Shown piece by piece: positions 8,663 through 22,425 of a stretch of 64,000 bases of DNA. The notes below the pieces were generated by a model that was not told the DNA's origin, ran no database searches, and saw only the letters and a program-made list of their open reading frames with translations. The DNA is taken from NCBI RefSeq assembly GCF_023507705.1, contig NZ_JALBGD010000009.1, forward strand, positions 1 through 64,000, written 5' to 3'. How positions within the stretch are numbered: position 1 is the first letter of the stretch; every line of letters begins with the position of its first letter. The stretch is from Stappia sp. WLB 29. Its GTDB lineage: Bacteria; Pseudomonadota; Alphaproteobacteria; Rhizobiales; Stappiaceae. The translations under genes and the position numbers were made by a program.

Positions 8663-9838
8663 TTACGCGGTCTTGTTGAAGATCTCGCGGCCGATGAGCA
8701 TGCGGCGGATTTCGGACGTGCCGGCGCCGATCTCGTAGAGCTTGGCGTCGCGCAGCAGCCGACCGGTCGGATACTCGTTGATATAGCCGTTGCCGCCGAG
8801 CAGCTGGATCGCGTCGAGAGCCATCTTCGTGGCGTTCTCGGCCGCGTAGAGGATGGCGCCGGCGGCGTCCTCGCGCGTGGTCTCGCCGCGGTCGCAGGAC
8901 TGCGCCACCGCATAGACATAGGCGCGGCTGGCGTTCATCGAGACATACATGTCGGCGATCTTGCCCTGGACGAGCTGGAAGGTGCCGATCGGCTGGTCGA
9001 ACTGCTTGCGCTCGTGGATGTAGGGAATGACCACGTCCATCGCCGCCTGCATGATGCCGATGCAGCCGGCCGCCAGCACCGCGCGTTCGTAGTCGAGGCC
9101 GGACATCAGCACGTTGACGCCCTTGCCGACCTCGCCGAGCACGTTCTCCTCCGGCACCTCGCAATCCTCGAACACCAGCTCGCCGGTGAGCGAGCCGCGC
9201 ATGCCGAGCTTGTCGAGCTTCTGGGCGACGGAGAAGCCCTTGAAATCCTTCTCGATGAGGAAGGCGGTGATGCCCTTCGGACCGGCGGACGGATCGGTCT
9301 TGGCATAGACGATCAGCGTGTCGGCATCCGGGCCGTTGGTGATCCACATCTTGGTGCCGTTGAGGATGTAGCGGTCGCCGCGCTTGGCGGCGCGCAGCTT
9401 CATCGACACGACGTCGGAGCCGGCCCCCGGCTCCGACATGGCCAGTGCGCCGAGATGCTCGCCGGTGATCAGCTTGGCCAGATAGCGCGACTTCTGCTCC
9501 TTGGTGCCCCAGCGGCGCAGCTGGTTAACGCAGAGATTGGAATGGGCGCCGTAGGACAGGCCGATGGAGGCGGAGGCGCGGCTCACCTCCTCCATGGCGA
9601 TGCAGTGCTCGAGATAGCCGAGGCCCGAGCCGCCCCACTCCTCCTCGACCGTGATGCCGTGCAGGCCGAGTTCGCCCATGGCCGGCCACAGCTCCTCGCG
9701 CGGGAACCAGTCCTCGCGGTCGATGCGGTCGGCGAGCGGGGCGATGGCGTCCTGCGAGAAGGAGCGGACGCTGTCGCGCAGCATGTCGGCGGTATCGCCG
9801 AGGTTGAAGTTGAAGGAGGGGAAGTCGTTGCGGATCAT
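8663..9838 (-). CDS. ivd: Isovaleryl-CoA dehydrogenase
   Basis: A 391-residue FAD enzyme of leucine degradation that oxidises isovaleryl-CoA to 3-methylcrotonyl-CoA and passes electrons to ETF. The acyl-CoA dehydrogenase signatures [16 protein letters not shown] (near 131-146) and [21 protein letters not shown] are present. The catalytic glutamate is at the isovaleryl-CoA dehydrogenase position, Glu251 in [12 protein letters not shown], rather than the later position used by most acyl-CoA dehydrogenases; this supports the specific name. It is the last gene of the minus-strand operon led by a LiuR-like regulator. The next enzyme of the pathway, methylcrotonyl-CoA carboxylase, is at 51.7-55.3 kb. 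Confidence 0.95.
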   Translation of the reverse strand: MIRNDFPSFNFNLGDTADMLRDSVRSFSQDAIAPLADRIDREDWFPREELWPAMGELGLHGITVEEEWGGSGLGYLEHCIAMEEVSRASASIGLSYGAHSNLCVNQLRRWGTKEQKSRYLAKLITGEHLGALAMSEPGAGSDVVSMKLRAAKRGDRYILNGTKMWITNGPDADTLIVYAKTDPSAGPKGITAFLIEKDFKGFSVAQKLDKLGMRGSLTGELVFEDCEVPEENVLGEVGKGVNVLMSGLDYERAVLAAGCIGIMQAAMDVVIPYIHERKQFDQPIGTFQLVQGKIADMYVSMNASRAYVYAVAQSCDRGETTREDAAGAILYAAENATKMALDAIQLLGGNGYINEYPTGRLLRDAKLYEIGAGTSEIRRMLIGREIFNKTA

Positions 9839-9876
9839 GGGTCGTCTCCGAAAATGGGCAGGCGGCGCGCGGCGCC

Positions 9877-10350
9877 TCAGTCCTGCGAAAACACGTGGTC
9901 GTAGCGCACGAAGGGGCTCAGCACCGCGACCTGGTCGTAGAGCCGGCGGGCGCGGGCATTGTCGTCATGGGTCTGCCAGTAGACCGAGCGGCAGCCGAGC
10001 CGGCGGGCCGCCCCGTAGACGCCCTCGATCAGCGCGCGGCCGACGCCGCCGCCGCGCAAGGTCTCGTCGACATATAGATCTTCGAGGTAGCAGGTCGGCG
10101 CGATGGACCAGGTCGTCTCCTGCACCACGTAATGCACGAAGCCGACCAGCCGCCCGCCGCGCTCGGCGACGAGCCCGTCATGGGCGCCGTCGCCGGAAAT
10201 CCGCGCGAAGACCGCATCGGTGACGCTAGCCGGAAGCTCCTGCCGGTAGAAGGCGAGATAGGCCTGCCAGAGCGGCTCCCAGGCGGCGCGGTCGGCAGGC
10301 ATCAGGCGGCGGATGACGGTCTGCCCGGCCCCGCCCTGTACATCAGTCAT
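9877..10350 (-). CDS. GNAT family N-acetyltransferase
   Basis: A 157-residue GNAT-fold protein. The acetyl-CoA binding motif is [20 protein letters not shown] near residues 92-111, followed by [21 protein letters not shown], which resembles the spermidine/ectoine-type subgroup. The substrate is unknown. Its start overlaps the end of the thioesterase gene by 8 bp and it lies 38 bp before ivd, so it belongs to the leucine/isovalerate operon; a role in that pathway is inferred only from position. Confidence 0.85.
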   Translation of the reverse strand: MTDVQGGAGQTVIRRLMPADRAAWEPLWQAYLAFYRQELPASVTDAVFARISGDGAHDGLVAERGGRLVGFVHYVVQETTWSIAPTCYLEDLYVDETLRGGGVGRALIEGVYGAARRLGCRSVYWQTHDDNARARRLYDQVAVLSPFVRYDHVFSQD

Positions 10351-10828
10351 TCAGCCCCTCCAGCGCGATCATGGTGAAAAGCCCGGTGGCGATGTGGATG
10401 TCCTCCTCGCCCGGCGTCTGGCCGTACACGTCGGAGGCGGTGACGGTGAGCGTGCGCCCCGGCTTGATCACCCGCCCGCGGGCGACGAGGCGCGCGCCCC
10501 GGCCCGGATTGAGCAGGTTCATCTTGAACTCGGTGGTCAGCACGCCGAAACCTTTCGGGTAAAGCGACAGGGCGGCATAGCCGGCGGCGGTGTCGGCAAG
10601 CGTCGTGGTGACGCCAGCATGGAAATAGCCGTGCTGCTGTACCAGGCCGTCCGCGAAGGCCACCGCAAGGTCGACCTCGCCCGGCTCCAGCCGGTCGATG
10701 GTGGCGCCCAACGTCTCGGTCATGAACGCCTGGCGGGCGAAACTCGCCGCGACCCGGTCCCGCCATGCGGGATCGCGCGGCTCGAACCGCCGCACCTTGC
10801 CTCCCGCCCGTTCTGCAATTTGCGTCAT
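10343..10828 (-). CDS. PaaI-type hotdog thioesterase
   Basis: A 161-residue hotdog-fold acyl-CoA thioesterase. The family core appears as HGYFHAGVTTTLADTAAGYAA, containing the HxG...D active-site pattern near residues 65-85. It probably hydrolyses an acyl- or aryl-CoA thioester in the cytosol. It lies 28 bp after the MerR regulator and overlaps the GNAT gene, so it is in the ivd operon, where it may relieve CoA trapping during leucine or isovalerate breakdown; that last point is inference. Confidence 0.87.
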   Translation of the reverse strand: MTQIAERAGGKVRRFEPRDPAWRDRVAASFARQAFMTETLGATIDRLEPGEVDLAVAFADGLVQQHGYFHAGVTTTLADTAAGYAALSLYPKGFGVLTTEFKMNLLNPGRGARLVARGRVIKPGRTLTVTASDVYGQTPGEEDIHIATGLFTMIALEGLND

Positions 10829-10856
10829 CCCGTCCTCCCGTCGATGGCCCGCCTGG

Positions 10857-11285
10857 TCATTTCCCGCCCTTCGTCGCCGCGGCCGCGGCGGAGAACAGGT
10901 CGCTCATCGGCCCGAGTTCGCCGAGACGGGCGCGGGCGCCCTGCTCCACCTCGTCGAGCTCGGCCAGCGTCAGGTCGATGTCGTGGCGCTTGGCCATCAG
11001 CTCGGCGCGCCGCCCCTCGATGCGCTGGAGCAGCAGCTGCAGCTGGCCCGCCTCGCCCGGCGACTTGTCGTACATGGTGATGATGTCGCGGATCTCCGCG
11101 AGGGTGAAACCGAGCCGCTTGCCGCGCAGGATCAGCTTCAGCCGCGTCCGGTCGCCGGGCTTGTAGAGCCTCTGGCGCCCGCGCCGCGTCGGCTTGAGGA
11201 AGCCCTCCGCCTCGTAGAAGCGCAAGGTGCGTGTGGTCACGCCGAATTCCTGCGTCAGCTGGGTGATGGTGTAATAGGGCTGCAT
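10857..11285 (-). CDS. liuR: MerR family regulator, LiuR-like
   Basis: A 142-residue MerR-type activator/repressor. The winged helix-turn-helix covers residues 1-70, beginning YYTITQLTQEFGVTTRTLRF and continuing to LGFTLAEIRDII; a long dimerisation helix follows and the C-terminal effector region is short, without the Cys pattern of metal sensors. LiuR-family MerR proteins control leucine/isovalerate degradation in many Proteobacteria, and this gene heads an operon ending in isovaleryl-CoA dehydrogenase. A dyad upstream (11311-11330) recurs upstream of the methylcrotonyl-CoA carboxylase operon. The name rests on context plus family. Confidence 0.82.
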   Translation of the reverse strand: MQPYYTITQLTQEFGVTTRTLRFYEAEGFLKPTRRGRQRLYKPGDRTRLKLILRGKRLGFTLAEIRDIITMYDKSPGEAGQLQLLLQRIEGRRAELMAKRHDIDLTLAELDEVEQGARARLGELGPMSDLFSAAAAATKGGK

Positions 11286-11310
11286 GGCCTCCTCCGCAGA
11301 AAACCCTGCA

Positions 11311-11330
11311 TGACGTTTACGTTCCAGTCA
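11311..11330. promoter_or_regulatory. Candidate LiuR operator, copy 1
   Basis: TGACGTTTACGTTCCAGTCA, 26 bp upstream of the liuR-like start. Sixteen or seventeen of its 20 positions recur at 55340-55359 (TGACGCTTACGTTTTAGTCA) in the same orientation relative to its minus-strand gene. The outer arms TGAC/GTCA form a dyad, typical of MerR sites. On the minus strand it contains TTGACT, a possible -35 element. Confidence 0.72.
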
Positions 11331-11420
11331 ACAGGATATATTTAGGTAAATTAATACAAGGATTTATACTGAAATAATTTCAGCATGAAACGAGTTTCGC
11401 GCGCCGCACAGGCTCCCGTG

Positions 11421-12845
11421 TCAGCGGATCGCGTAAGGCACCAGCCGGCGGTCGTCGCTGTCGATGGAGATCGCCCGGTTGAGCGGCGGCACGGAGCGCT
11501 GCGGGCAGGTCAGCCGCTCGCAGATGCGGCAGGAGACGCCGATGGGCTCGAACGCGGCCTCGCGGGTGAGGTCGAGATCGTCGCAATAGACGATGTCGCG
11601 GGCATGGGCGATCTCCGCGCCCAGCGCGATGGCATAGTGCAGCACCGGGCCGCTGTAGCCGCCGGACTTCTTCACCACATGGGCGGCGAGCGAGATGTAG
11701 CGCGAGCCGTCCGGCGTCTCGGCGAGCTGGCGGATGATCGCCCCGTGGCTCTCGAAGGCGCGGTGCACGTTCCACAAGGGACAGGCGGCGCCGAAGCGGG
11801 CGAACTGCAGCTTGGTGGCCGAGTGGCGCTTGGTGATGTTGCCAGCCCTATCGACCCGGGCGAAGAAGAAGGGAATGCCCTTCAGCCGCGGCCGCTGCAT
11901 GGTGGAGAGGCGATGCGCCACCTGCTCCAGGCTGGCGCCGAACCGGTCGGCGATGAGATCGAGATCGTGGCGCGTCTCCTGCGCGGCCGACAGGAAGGCG
12001 CGATAGGGCAGCGCCAGCCCGCCGGCATAGGCATTGGCAAGGCCGATGCGCGCGACCTGCGCCGCATCCGGGGTCTGGAACCGCGCCCGCGCCACCACCG
12101 TCTCGACGATGTCGCCAGCCTCCAGCAGCGCGATCTGGTGGGCGAGCTGGAAGACGATGGTGGCCTCGGGCAGCGCCTCGTTGAGATAGAGCCGGCGCTG
12201 CTCCCGGTCGAAACGGCGGATGGTGCCCTCCCCCGAGCCGCCCCCCGTGCCCGCGCGCCGGCGCTCGACGGCGATGCCGTGCCGGTCCTCCAGATATTGC
12301 GCGAGGTCGCGGGCGAAGATCCGCCCCGAGGGCGACAGGCGCGTCGCCAGATCCTCGGCGGCGAGGTCGAGTTCGTGGATGTAGTTGTTCTCGAAATGGA
12401 AGAAGTCGCGCACTTCCTCGTACGGGGTCGGCCGGGCGAGTCCCTCGTCGCGGGCCAGCCTGTCGTCGAACTGAGCCAGCTGCTCGCCCATCTGGCGATA
12501 GGCCTGGTGCAGGCGCACCAAGGCATGGGCGAAGTCCGGCGCGTTCTGGCTGACCATCTTGACCTCCTGCAGGCCGGGCGCGGCGCCCGCCAGCACCGGA
12601 TCGGCGAACACTTCCTGCAGGGCGGCGATCAGCCGGTCGTCGTCGTCGACCGAAAGCGAGGCAAGGTCGAGGCCGAAGCGCTCCGACAGGGTGAGCAGGA
12701 CGGGCGCGGAAACCGGACGCTGGTTGTTCTCCAGCTGGTTGACATAGCTGGTCGACAGGCCGAGGCGCTCGGCAAAATCCCGTTGCGTCAGCTGGGCCTT
12801 CTCGCGCAGGCTGCGGATCTGGCGGCCGAGGAACAGCTTCTTCAT
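11421..12845 (-). CDS. pccR: ScfR/PccR-type transcriptional regulator
   Basis: A 474-residue regulator with an N-terminal XRE helix-turn-helix (residues about 5-60, REKAQLTQRDFAERLGLSTS), a central IrrE/ImmA-like region and a C-terminal DUF2083-type domain with several cysteines (GVSCRICERLTCPQR). This is the short-chain fatty acyl regulator family; the Rhodobacter member PccR activates propionyl-CoA carboxylase and binds TTTGCAAA elements. Two perfect TTTGCAAA copies lie in the gap upstream, and the divergent operon encodes that carboxylase. The start is the ATG at 12845 (MKKLFLGRQ), the usual start of the family; the frame is open another 318 bp upstream, across the operator region. Confidence 0.9.
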   Translation of the reverse strand: MKKLFLGRQIRSLREKAQLTQRDFAERLGLSTSYVNQLENNQRPVSAPVLLTLSERFGLDLASLSVDDDDRLIAALQEVFADPVLAGAAPGLQEVKMVSQNAPDFAHALVRLHQAYRQMGEQLAQFDDRLARDEGLARPTPYEEVRDFFHFENNYIHELDLAAEDLATRLSPSGRIFARDLAQYLEDRHGIAVERRRAGTGGGSGEGTIRRFDREQRRLYLNEALPEATIVFQLAHQIALLEAGDIVETVVARARFQTPDAAQVARIGLANAYAGGLALPYRAFLSAAQETRHDLDLIADRFGASLEQVAHRLSTMQRPRLKGIPFFFARVDRAGNITKRHSATKLQFARFGAACPLWNVHRAFESHGAIIRQLAETPDGSRYISLAAHVVKKSGGYSGPVLHYAIALGAEIAHARDIVYCDDLDLTREAAFEPIGVSCRICERLTCPQRSVPPLNRAISIDSDDRRLVPYAIR

Positions 12846-12881
12846 GGCACGCTCTTCATGGCGGGGGCCTTGCTGGAGATA

Positions 12882-12911
12882 TTTGCAAATTCGCAAACTG
12901 AAGTTTGCAAA
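12882..12911. promoter_or_regulatory. PccR operator: TTTGCAAA elements
   Basis: Perfect TTTGCAAA palindromes occur at 12882-12889 and 12904-12911, 22 bp apart (two helical turns), with a degenerate TTCGCAAA between at 12890-12897. They lie 37-66 bp upstream of the regulator and about 155-185 bp upstream of bioY, so one site could serve both directions. TTTGCAAA pairs are the reported PccR target. Confidence 0.8.
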
Positions 12912-13065
12912 CAGATTAAATTCGCTTTGCAGCTTTTTCAACTCTCCCGCAAGCTGCGGAAAAGGAGTAGCGAACTCGCAAACGCCGCGCATATCGGCGC
13001 ACAGTGCATTTGCATCCGCGGGCTCCGCCACTCCGGCCCGCCCGCGGCATTCAGGAGGAAACGCC

Positions 13066-13629
13066 ATGTCCGGCAACTTCGCCGCCGCCACCACGACCCG
13101 CAGCCTCGTCCGCTCGCTCGCCATCGCGCTGGCCGGCTCGCTGCTGCTCACCGCCTCGGCCAAGGTCAGCGTGCCGTTCTACCCGGTGCCGATGACCATG
13201 CAGACGCTGGCGCTCTTGGTGCTGGGCTTCACGCTCGGCCCGCGCCTCGCCGCGGCGGCCGTCGCCGCCTACCTGCTGCAGGGCGCGGCCGGCCTGCCGG
13301 TCTTCGCCGATACGCCCGCCAAGGGCATCGGCCTGGCCTACATGATGGGCCCGACCGGCGGCTTCCTCCTCGGCTTCCTCGCCTCGGCCTGGCTTGCCGG
13401 CGTCTTCGCCGAGCGCGGCTGGACCCGCAGCCTGTGGCAGGCGATCCCGGCTTCGCTCGTCGCCCAGGCCGTCGTCTTCGTGCCCGGCCTGTTGTGGCTC
13501 GGCGCGGTCATCGGCTTCGACAAGCCGATCCTGGCGCTGGGGCTTTATCCCTTCGTCATCGGCGGTATCGTCAAGTCGCTGCTCGCCGCCGCCATCGCCG
13601 TCGCGCTGGTGCGAGCCCGCGCCCGCTGA
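13066..13629 (+). CDS. bioY: Biotin transporter BioY
   Basis: A 187-residue integral membrane S component for biotin uptake, with about six hydrophobic segments and the family pattern [20 protein letters not shown] near residues 31-50, then [17 protein letters not shown] and [10 protein letters not shown]. In ECF transporters it works with BioM and BioN, or alone in some bacteria; neither partner gene is seen here. The ATG at 13066 has an excellent AGGAGGA at 13053-13059. It is the first gene of the propionyl-CoA carboxylase operon (43 bp before pccB), which makes sense because PccA carries biotin. Control by the PccR-type regulator is likely. Confidence 0.93.
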   Translation: MSGNFAAATTTRSLVRSLAIALAGSLLLTASAKVSVPFYPVPMTMQTLALLVLGFTLGPRLAAAAVAAYLLQGAAGLPVFADTPAKGIGLAYMMGPTGGFLLGFLASAWLAGVFAERGWTRSLWQAIPASLVAQAVVFVPGLLWLGAVIGFDKPILALGLYPFVIGGIVKSLLAAAIAVALVRARAR

Positions 13630-13672
13630 TCGCACACAGAGCACAACGCCCCCAGAGCCCGAAAGGCCGGCC

Positions 13673-15205
<1,533 letters not shown>

Positions 15206-15242
15206 TCCGCGCCGCAGACCCACGAACGGGACCGACAGAAAA

Positions 15243-17273
<2,031 letters not shown>

Positions 17274-17282
17274 GAGCGGGTC

Positions 17283-19430
<2,148 letters not shown>

Positions 19431-19440
19431 GCTCCAGGAA

Positions 19441-19463
19441 CGGCGGGCCTTTCCGGCCCGCCG
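19441..19463 (+). terminator. Hairpin after the mutase gene
   Basis: CGGCGGGCC and GGCCCGCCG form a 9-bp stem around a 5-base loop, 10 bp after the stop. No clear T run follows, so it may be a weak terminator or mRNA-stabilising end. Confidence 0.6.
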
Positions 19464-19716
19464 CGCCTCTCGCTTCAGGGCGCGCCGCGCCGTGCGCCCG
19501 CTGCCGGAAAAACCGGCGCAAGACCCCTTCCCGTCTTATCCCTTCGCAGCAATAGCGCGGCGATTTCTGCGGCGACCCTTGACCCGCCCTGCCGGAAAGG
19601 TCATTTGACAGCGGCCATGCATTTGGGGGATCGTCCCGCGTCAGTCGCGCAGACCGTATCCGCTGCAAGGCGCCGTCCGGACGGGTCGGCGCACCCGTTT
19701 TCCTGTTTGGGGTCTC

Positions 19717-22425
19717 ATGAATATCGTCATCGTGGAATCGCCGGCCAAGGCCAAGACCATCAACAAGTATCTTGGCTCAGACTATCAAGTCCTCGCCTCC
19801 TACGGCCATGTCCGCGACCTGCCCGCCAAGGACGGCTCGGTACTGCCCGACGAAGATTTCGCAATGACCTGGGATGTCGATGCGAAGTCTCAGAAGCGCC
19901 TCAACGACATCGTCCGCGCCGTCAAGGATGCCGACCGCCTGATCCTCGCAACCGACCCCGACCGCGAGGGAGAGGCGATTTCCTGGCACGTGCTCGAGGT
20001 GCTGCGGCAGAAGAAGGCGCTGAAGGACAAGCCGGTCCAGCGCGTCGTCTTCAACGCCATCACCAAGAAGTCCGTGCTCGACGCGATGGCCAACCCGCGC
20101 GAGCTCGACGAGCCGCTGGTCGACGCCTACCTGGCCCGCCGCGCGCTCGACTATCTCGTCGGCTTCACCCTGTCGCCGGTGCTGTGGCGCAAGCTGCCGG
20201 GCGCCCGATCGGCCGGCCGCGTGCAGTCGGTCGCCCTGCGTCTCGTCTGCGACCGCGAGGCGGAGATCGAGCGCTTCGTGCGCCAGGAATACTGGTCGGT
20301 GCTGGCCAACCTGACGACGGCGGGCGGCGCCACCTTCCAGGCGCGGATCGCCGCCTTCGAGGGCAAGAAGCTCGGCCGCCTCGACATTGCCAACGAGGAG
20401 CAGGCCAACAAGATCGCCTCGTTCCTGCGCGCTGCCTCGCTGAAGGTCGCAAGCGTTGAATCGAAGCCGCAGCGCCGTCATCCGGCCGCGCCCTTCACCA
20501 CCTCGACGCTGCAACAGGAAGCCTCGCGCAAATACGGCTTCGCGGCCGCCCGCACCATGCAGATCGCCCAGAAGCTGTATGAAGGCGCCGATATCGGCGG
20601 CGAGACCGTCGGCCTCATCACCTACATGCGTACCGACGGCGTCCAGATCGCCGGTGAGGCCATCGCCTCCGCCCGCAAGGTGATCGGCAAGGACTACGGC
20701 GACACTTACGTACCGGAGAAGCCGCGCCACTATTCCTCCAAGGCGAAGAACGCCCAGGAGGCGCACGAGGCGATCCGTCCGACCGATCTGACCCGCCGCC
20801 CGCGGGACGTCGCCCGCTACCTCGATCCCGATGCCGCCCGGCTCTACGAGCTGGTGTGGAAGCGCACCATCGCCTCGCAGATGGAATCCGCCGTGCTGGA
20901 GCGCACCACGGTCGATATCGACGCGAGCGGCGCCGGCGGCCCGGCGACCCTGCGCGCCACCGGCTCGGTCGTGCGCTTCGACGGCTTCCTCGCCCTCTAC
21001 CAGGAGGGCCGCGACGACGAGGAGGACGAGGACGCCCGCCGCCTGCCGGCGATGACCGAGGGCGAGAAGGTGGAGCGCCAGTCCATCGAGACGGCGCAGC
21101 ACTTCACCGAGCCCCCTGCCCGCTTCACCGAGGCGACACTGGTGAAGAAGATGGAAGAGCTCGGCATCGGCCGTCCCTCGACCTATGCCTCGACGCTGCA
21201 GACCCTGCGCGACCGCGACTATGTGCATCTCGACGGCAAGCGCCTGATCCCGCAGGACAAGGGCCGGCTCGTCACCGCGTTCCTGGAAAGCTTCTTCAAC
21301 CGCTACGTGGAATACGATTTCACGGCGGCGCTGGAGGAAAAGCTCGACCGCATCTCGGCCGGCGAACTGTCGTGGAAGGACGTCTTGCGCGATTTCTGGA
21401 AGGACTTCTCCGGCTCGGTGCACGACACCAAGGACCTGCGCGTTTCAGAAGTGCTGGAAGCGCTGAACGAGATGCTGGCCGCCCATGTCTTTCCCGACAC
21501 GGGCAATGGCGATGATCCGCGCAAGTGCCCGGCCTGCGGCGCCGGCCGCCTGTCGCTGAAGGTCAGCCGCTTCGGCGCGTTCGTCGGCTGCTCGAACTAC
21601 GACAAGGACAAGCTGGAGGGGAAGGTTCCCAACGAGAACCCGCCCCATTGCGGCTATACGCGCCAGCTGTCGGCAGGCGGCGGCGAGGACGGCGAGGCGG
21701 AAATCGCCGACGGCCCGAAGCTGCTCGGCCAGGATCCGGAGACCGGCCTCGACGTGACGCTGCGCTCGGGCCGCTTCGGCCCCTATGTGCAGCTCGGCGA
21801 GGAGGCCAAGCCCAAGCGCGCCTCGCTGCCACGCGGCTGGCAGGTCGCCGACATGGATCTCGACAAGGCCTTGCAGCTGCTGTCGCTGCCGCGCGAGGTC
21901 GGCCCGCATCCCGAAGACGGCAAGACGATCTCCGCCGGCATCGGCCGCTACGGCCCCTTCGTGCTGCATGACGGCACCTATGCCAACCTGGAAAGCGCCG
22001 ACGAGGTGTTCTCCGTCGGCATCAACCGCGCCGTCGACGCGCTCGCCCAGAAGCGGGCCAAGACCTCGCGCGGCCGCGCCGGGGCAGCCCCGCTGAAGGA
22101 GCTCGGCGCGCATCCGGACGGCGGGCCGATCACCGTGCAGGACGGCCGCTACGGGCCTTACGTGAAGTGGGCGAAGGTCAACGCCACCCTGCCCAAGGGC
22201 AAGGACCCGATGTCGGTGACGCTGGAAGAGGCGATCGAGATCGTCAACGCCAAGGCCGGCAAGTCGGGCAAGGGCGCAAAGAAGGCACCTGCCAAGAAAC
22301 CAGCGGCGAAGAAGGCGGACGCCAAGCAGCCGGCGGCCAAGAAGGCGGTCGCGAAGAAGCCCGCCGCGAAGAAGACGGCAGCGAAGCCGAAAAAGGCGAG
22401 CGCCGCCGCGGATGGCGCTGCTTGA
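19717..22425 (+). CDS. topA: DNA topoisomerase I
   Basis: A 902-residue type IA topoisomerase that relaxes negative supercoils. The TOPRIM domain starts MNIVIVESPAKAKTINKYLG and carries ATDPDREGEAISWH; the catalytic tyrosine is Tyr303 in GLITYMRTDG. The C-terminal half has a zinc ribbon (CPACGAGRLSLKVSRFGAFVG) and topoisomerase C-repeats (RYGPFVLHDG, RYGPYVKW). The last 50 or so residues are a Lys/Ala tail with repeated AKKPAAKK-like units, resembling histone-like tails. The stop overlaps the rnr TTG. Upstream at 19605-19610, TTGACA may be a -35 element. Confidence 0.97.
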   Translation: MNIVIVESPAKAKTINKYLGSDYQVLASYGHVRDLPAKDGSVLPDEDFAMTWDVDAKSQKRLNDIVRAVKDADRLILATDPDREGEAISWHVLEVLRQKKALKDKPVQRVVFNAITKKSVLDAMANPRELDEPLVDAYLARRALDYLVGFTLSPVLWRKLPGARSAGRVQSVALRLVCDREAEIERFVRQEYWSVLANLTTAGGATFQARIAAFEGKKLGRLDIANEEQANKIASFLRAASLKVASVESKPQRRHPAAPFTTSTLQQEASRKYGFAAARTMQIAQKLYEGADIGGETVGLITYMRTDGVQIAGEAIASARKVIGKDYGDTYVPEKPRHYSSKAKNAQEAHEAIRPTDLTRRPRDVARYLDPDAARLYELVWKRTIASQMESAVLERTTVDIDASGAGGPATLRATGSVVRFDGFLALYQEGRDDEEDEDARRLPAMTEGEKVERQSIETAQHFTEPPARFTEATLVKKMEELGIGRPSTYASTLQTLRDRDYVHLDGKRLIPQDKGRLVTAFLESFFNRYVEYDFTAALEEKLDRISAGELSWKDVLRDFWKDFSGSVHDTKDLRVSEVLEALNEMLAAHVFPDTGNGDDPRKCPACGAGRLSLKVSRFGAFVGCSNYDKDKLEGKVPNENPPHCGYTRQLSAGGGEDGEAEIADGPKLLGQDPETGLDVTLRSGRFGPYVQLGEEAKPKRASLPRGWQVADMDLDKALQLLSLPREVGPHPEDGKTISAGIGRYGPFVLHDGTYANLESADEVFSVGINRAVDALAQKRAKTSRGRAGAAPLKELGAHPDGGPITVQDGRYGPYVKWAKVNATLPKGKDPMSVTLEEAIEIVNAKAGKSGKGAKKAPAKKPAAKKADAKQPAAKKAVAKKPAAKKTAAKPKKASAAADGAA

